64,000 nt of DNA from Allomuricauda sp. CAU 1633 (GTDB lineage: Bacteria > Bacteroidota > Bacteroidia > Flavobacteriales > Flavobacteriaceae). The position numbers and the translations under genes were made by a program. The stretch is taken from NCBI RefSeq assembly GCF_017313225.1, contig NZ_JAFLNE010000003.1:1-64000 (forward strand), given 5' to 3'. The notes under the pieces were generated by a model, which had not been told where the DNA came from, did not search any database, and saw nothing but the letters and a program-made list of their open reading frames with translations. This document shows, in pieces, positions 62,982-64,000 of this stretch. How positions within the stretch are numbered: the stretch's first letter is position 1; each line of letters opens with the position of its first letter.

Positions 62982-63785
62982 ATGAGAGAAATTTTAAGGC
63001 GCTCCATTACAGGGGTCATCTACGTGGTGCTTCTTTTGGGGGCTGTTTTTTTAAGCTCAGATGCCTTCGACTTTCTATTCATGGCATTTGGTTTGGCCTG
63101 CCTTTATGAATTTAAAAGGATTGTCCGCCTTAAAGGGTATTACATTTTTGCCGCTTACTTAACCCTTTGGTGGGCCTTTATCTATTTGGTACAAGACAGC
63201 ACGGCGGTCAACATTCTAATGTTGCTGACCATTGCCGTAGATTTGGCCTTACTTGTGTTCCTCTTTTCCAAAAAACCCAAGAAATTTACTGACCTTCAAA
63301 AGTTTGTGATAGCGGTCTTTTACATTGGTGGAGGATGTATTTTTCTAACGATGATTCCATACGAGGAAAATAATTTTGCCCAATTTCTTATCATGGGCAT
63401 ATTTATCCTTATTTGGGTCAACGACACCTTTGCCTATTTGGTAGGCCGCACTTTAGGTCGAACAAAACTGTATCCTACAGTTTCTCCAAAAAAAACCATT
63501 GAAGGTTCTTTGGGAGGTCTTATTTTTGCATTGGCGTCAGCATACTTTATGTCCTGCTATGAATCCAGATTATCCTTGACCGAATGGATGATTTTGGCCA
63601 CAGTGATAGTAATAGCGGGCAGTTTGGGGGATTTGCTGGAATCCAAGTTTAAACGAATGGCAGGTGTAAAGGACAGCGGTGCAATTTTACCGGGACATGG
63701 TGGAATTTGGGATCGATTGGACAGTTTGGTCTTTGCTGCTCCGTTCGCCTATTTAGTACTTAATATATTTTCGTATGTTTCATAA
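62982..63785 (+). CDS. cdsA: phosphatidate cytidylyltransferase
   Basis: 267 residues with about seven membrane helices. The family signature is complete near the C-terminus: GDLLESKFKRMAGVKDSGAI followed by PGHGGIWDRLDSL. FAYLVGRTLGRTKLYPTVSP is the second conserved region. It makes CDP-diacylglycerol for phospholipid synthesis. It overlaps psd by 11 bp, coupling two steps of phosphatidylethanolamine synthesis. Confidence 0.96.
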   Translation: MREILRRSITGVIYVVLLLGAVFLSSDAFDFLFMAFGLACLYEFKRIVRLKGYYIFAAYLTLWWAFIYLVQDSTAVNILMLLTIAVDLALLVFLFSKKPKKFTDLQKFVIAVFYIGGGCIFLTMIPYEENNFAQFLIMGIFILIWVNDTFAYLVGRTLGRTKLYPTVSPKKTIEGSLGGLIFALASAYFMSCYESRLSLTEWMILATVIVIAGSLGDLLESKFKRMAGVKDSGAILPGHGGIWDRLDSLVFAAPFAYLVLNIFSYVS

Positions 63786-64000
63786 AGAGGGGCAAAAAAT
63801 AATCATCTTCACTTTTTTTCTTGTAGTGGCGGCCATTATTGCTGCACAGTTTTATATTGAGGTGGAATGGATTCGATTTACGGTACAGATAACCGCCTTT
63901 GTCCTTCTCATTGCCATATTGCAGTTTTTCAGGAATCCCAAAAGGCCGGTTACGCCCAATTTTGATGAAATTTTGGCTCCTGTGGATGGAAAAGTGGTGG
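63775..64000 (+). CDS. psd: phosphatidylserine decarboxylase, N-terminal part (cut by window end)
   Basis: The ATG at 63775 starts MFHKEGQKIIIFTFFLVVAA with a hydrophobic segment at about 9-50, then the family sequence LQFFRNPKRPVTPNFDEILA and PVDGKVV. About 75 residues are visible; the pyruvoyl-forming C-terminal motif lies beyond the window. It would form phosphatidylethanolamine. It overlaps the cdsA 3' end. Confidence 0.9.
   Translation, partial: MFHKEGQKIIIFTFFLVVAAIIAAQFYIEVEWIRFTVQITAFVLLIAILQFFRNPKRPVTPNFDEILAPVDGKVV

Noticed and set aside
1..64000. Prophage, CRISPR-Cas, restriction or toxin-antitoxin systems
   Set aside because: I looked for capsid, terminase, cas, methyltransferase and toxin-antitoxin signatures among all plausible genes and saw none.

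Overview
The window is chromosomal DNA from a member of the Bacteroidota, almost certainly a marine-type Flavobacteriaceae (a Muricauda/Flagellimonas-like genus is a guess). Evidence: a type IX secretion (T9SS) adhesin trio (OmpA/PorE-like protein, PorP/SprF, giant C-terminal sorting-domain protein); promoters of the Bacteroidota type (TTG or TTTG, 17-23 bp, TAnnTTTG); almost no Shine-Dalgarno sequences except a perfect one before rpsU; DUF3467, DUF2851 and LUD proteins; and the order rsfS-ftsH-LUD-cdsA-psd. The DNA is moderately AT-rich and nearly all coding.

Layout. 1-8442 (minus): 3'-incomplete repeat adhesin with heptad stalks, then the T9SS trio. 8846-10975 (plus): prfC and a small membrane protein, ending in a bidirectional terminator. 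11013-24742 (minus): the translation/transcription supercluster, in transcription order tRNA-Thr(TGT), Tyr, Gly, Thr(GGT), tuf, tRNA-Trp, secE, nusG, rplK, rplA, rplJ, rplL, rpoB, rpoC, then DUF3467. 24764-34766 (minus): hpf, xerC, rpsU, acyl-CoA dehydrogenase, ComEA-like, alanine symporter, a rhodanese/DinB/DUF2851/PspC/K+-channel operon and two thioredoxin-fold proteins. 34900-36597 (plus): marR, nitroreductase, yceI. 36675-44278 (plus): a complete trp operon (E,G,D,C,F,B,A). 44308-64000: mixed housekeeping genes (M20 peptidase, UDG-like, ppc, yaaA, rluD-like, PASTA protein, ddl, coaD, a histidine kinase/receiver pair, M14 carboxypeptidase, Nudix, pyrE, SRPBCC, birA) and rsfS-ftsH-LUD-cdsA-psd (cut by the window end).

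The most interesting stretch is the trp operon. It starts with an apparently complete ribosome-mediated attenuator: a promoter, an 18-codon leader peptide with three consecutive Trp codons, an antiterminator segment at the leader stop codon and a strong intrinsic terminator. The operon is also loaded with small palindromic repeats and cassettes: a GIY-YIG nuclease gene bracketed by hairpins between attenuator and trpE, hairpins between trpG and trpD, a four-helix-bundle (S23-type) gene between 30-nt imperfect terminal inverted repeats between trpD and trpC, a 72-bp inverted repeat inserted in frame inside trpF, a palindrome between trpB and trpA, and a 24-bp palindrome-derived insertion in frame in trpA. 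The rpl/rpo genes show none of this.

Other points: heptads matching the IxxNTxx pattern of trimeric adhesin stalks; three genes (xerC, trpL, pyrE) whose -7 box ends 4-5 nt before ATG, suggesting leaderless mRNAs; a 22-bp duplicated tRNA-Gly 3' end; a terminator T-tract that also reads as a -7 box; and a 16-bp perfect palindrome over the marR promoter.
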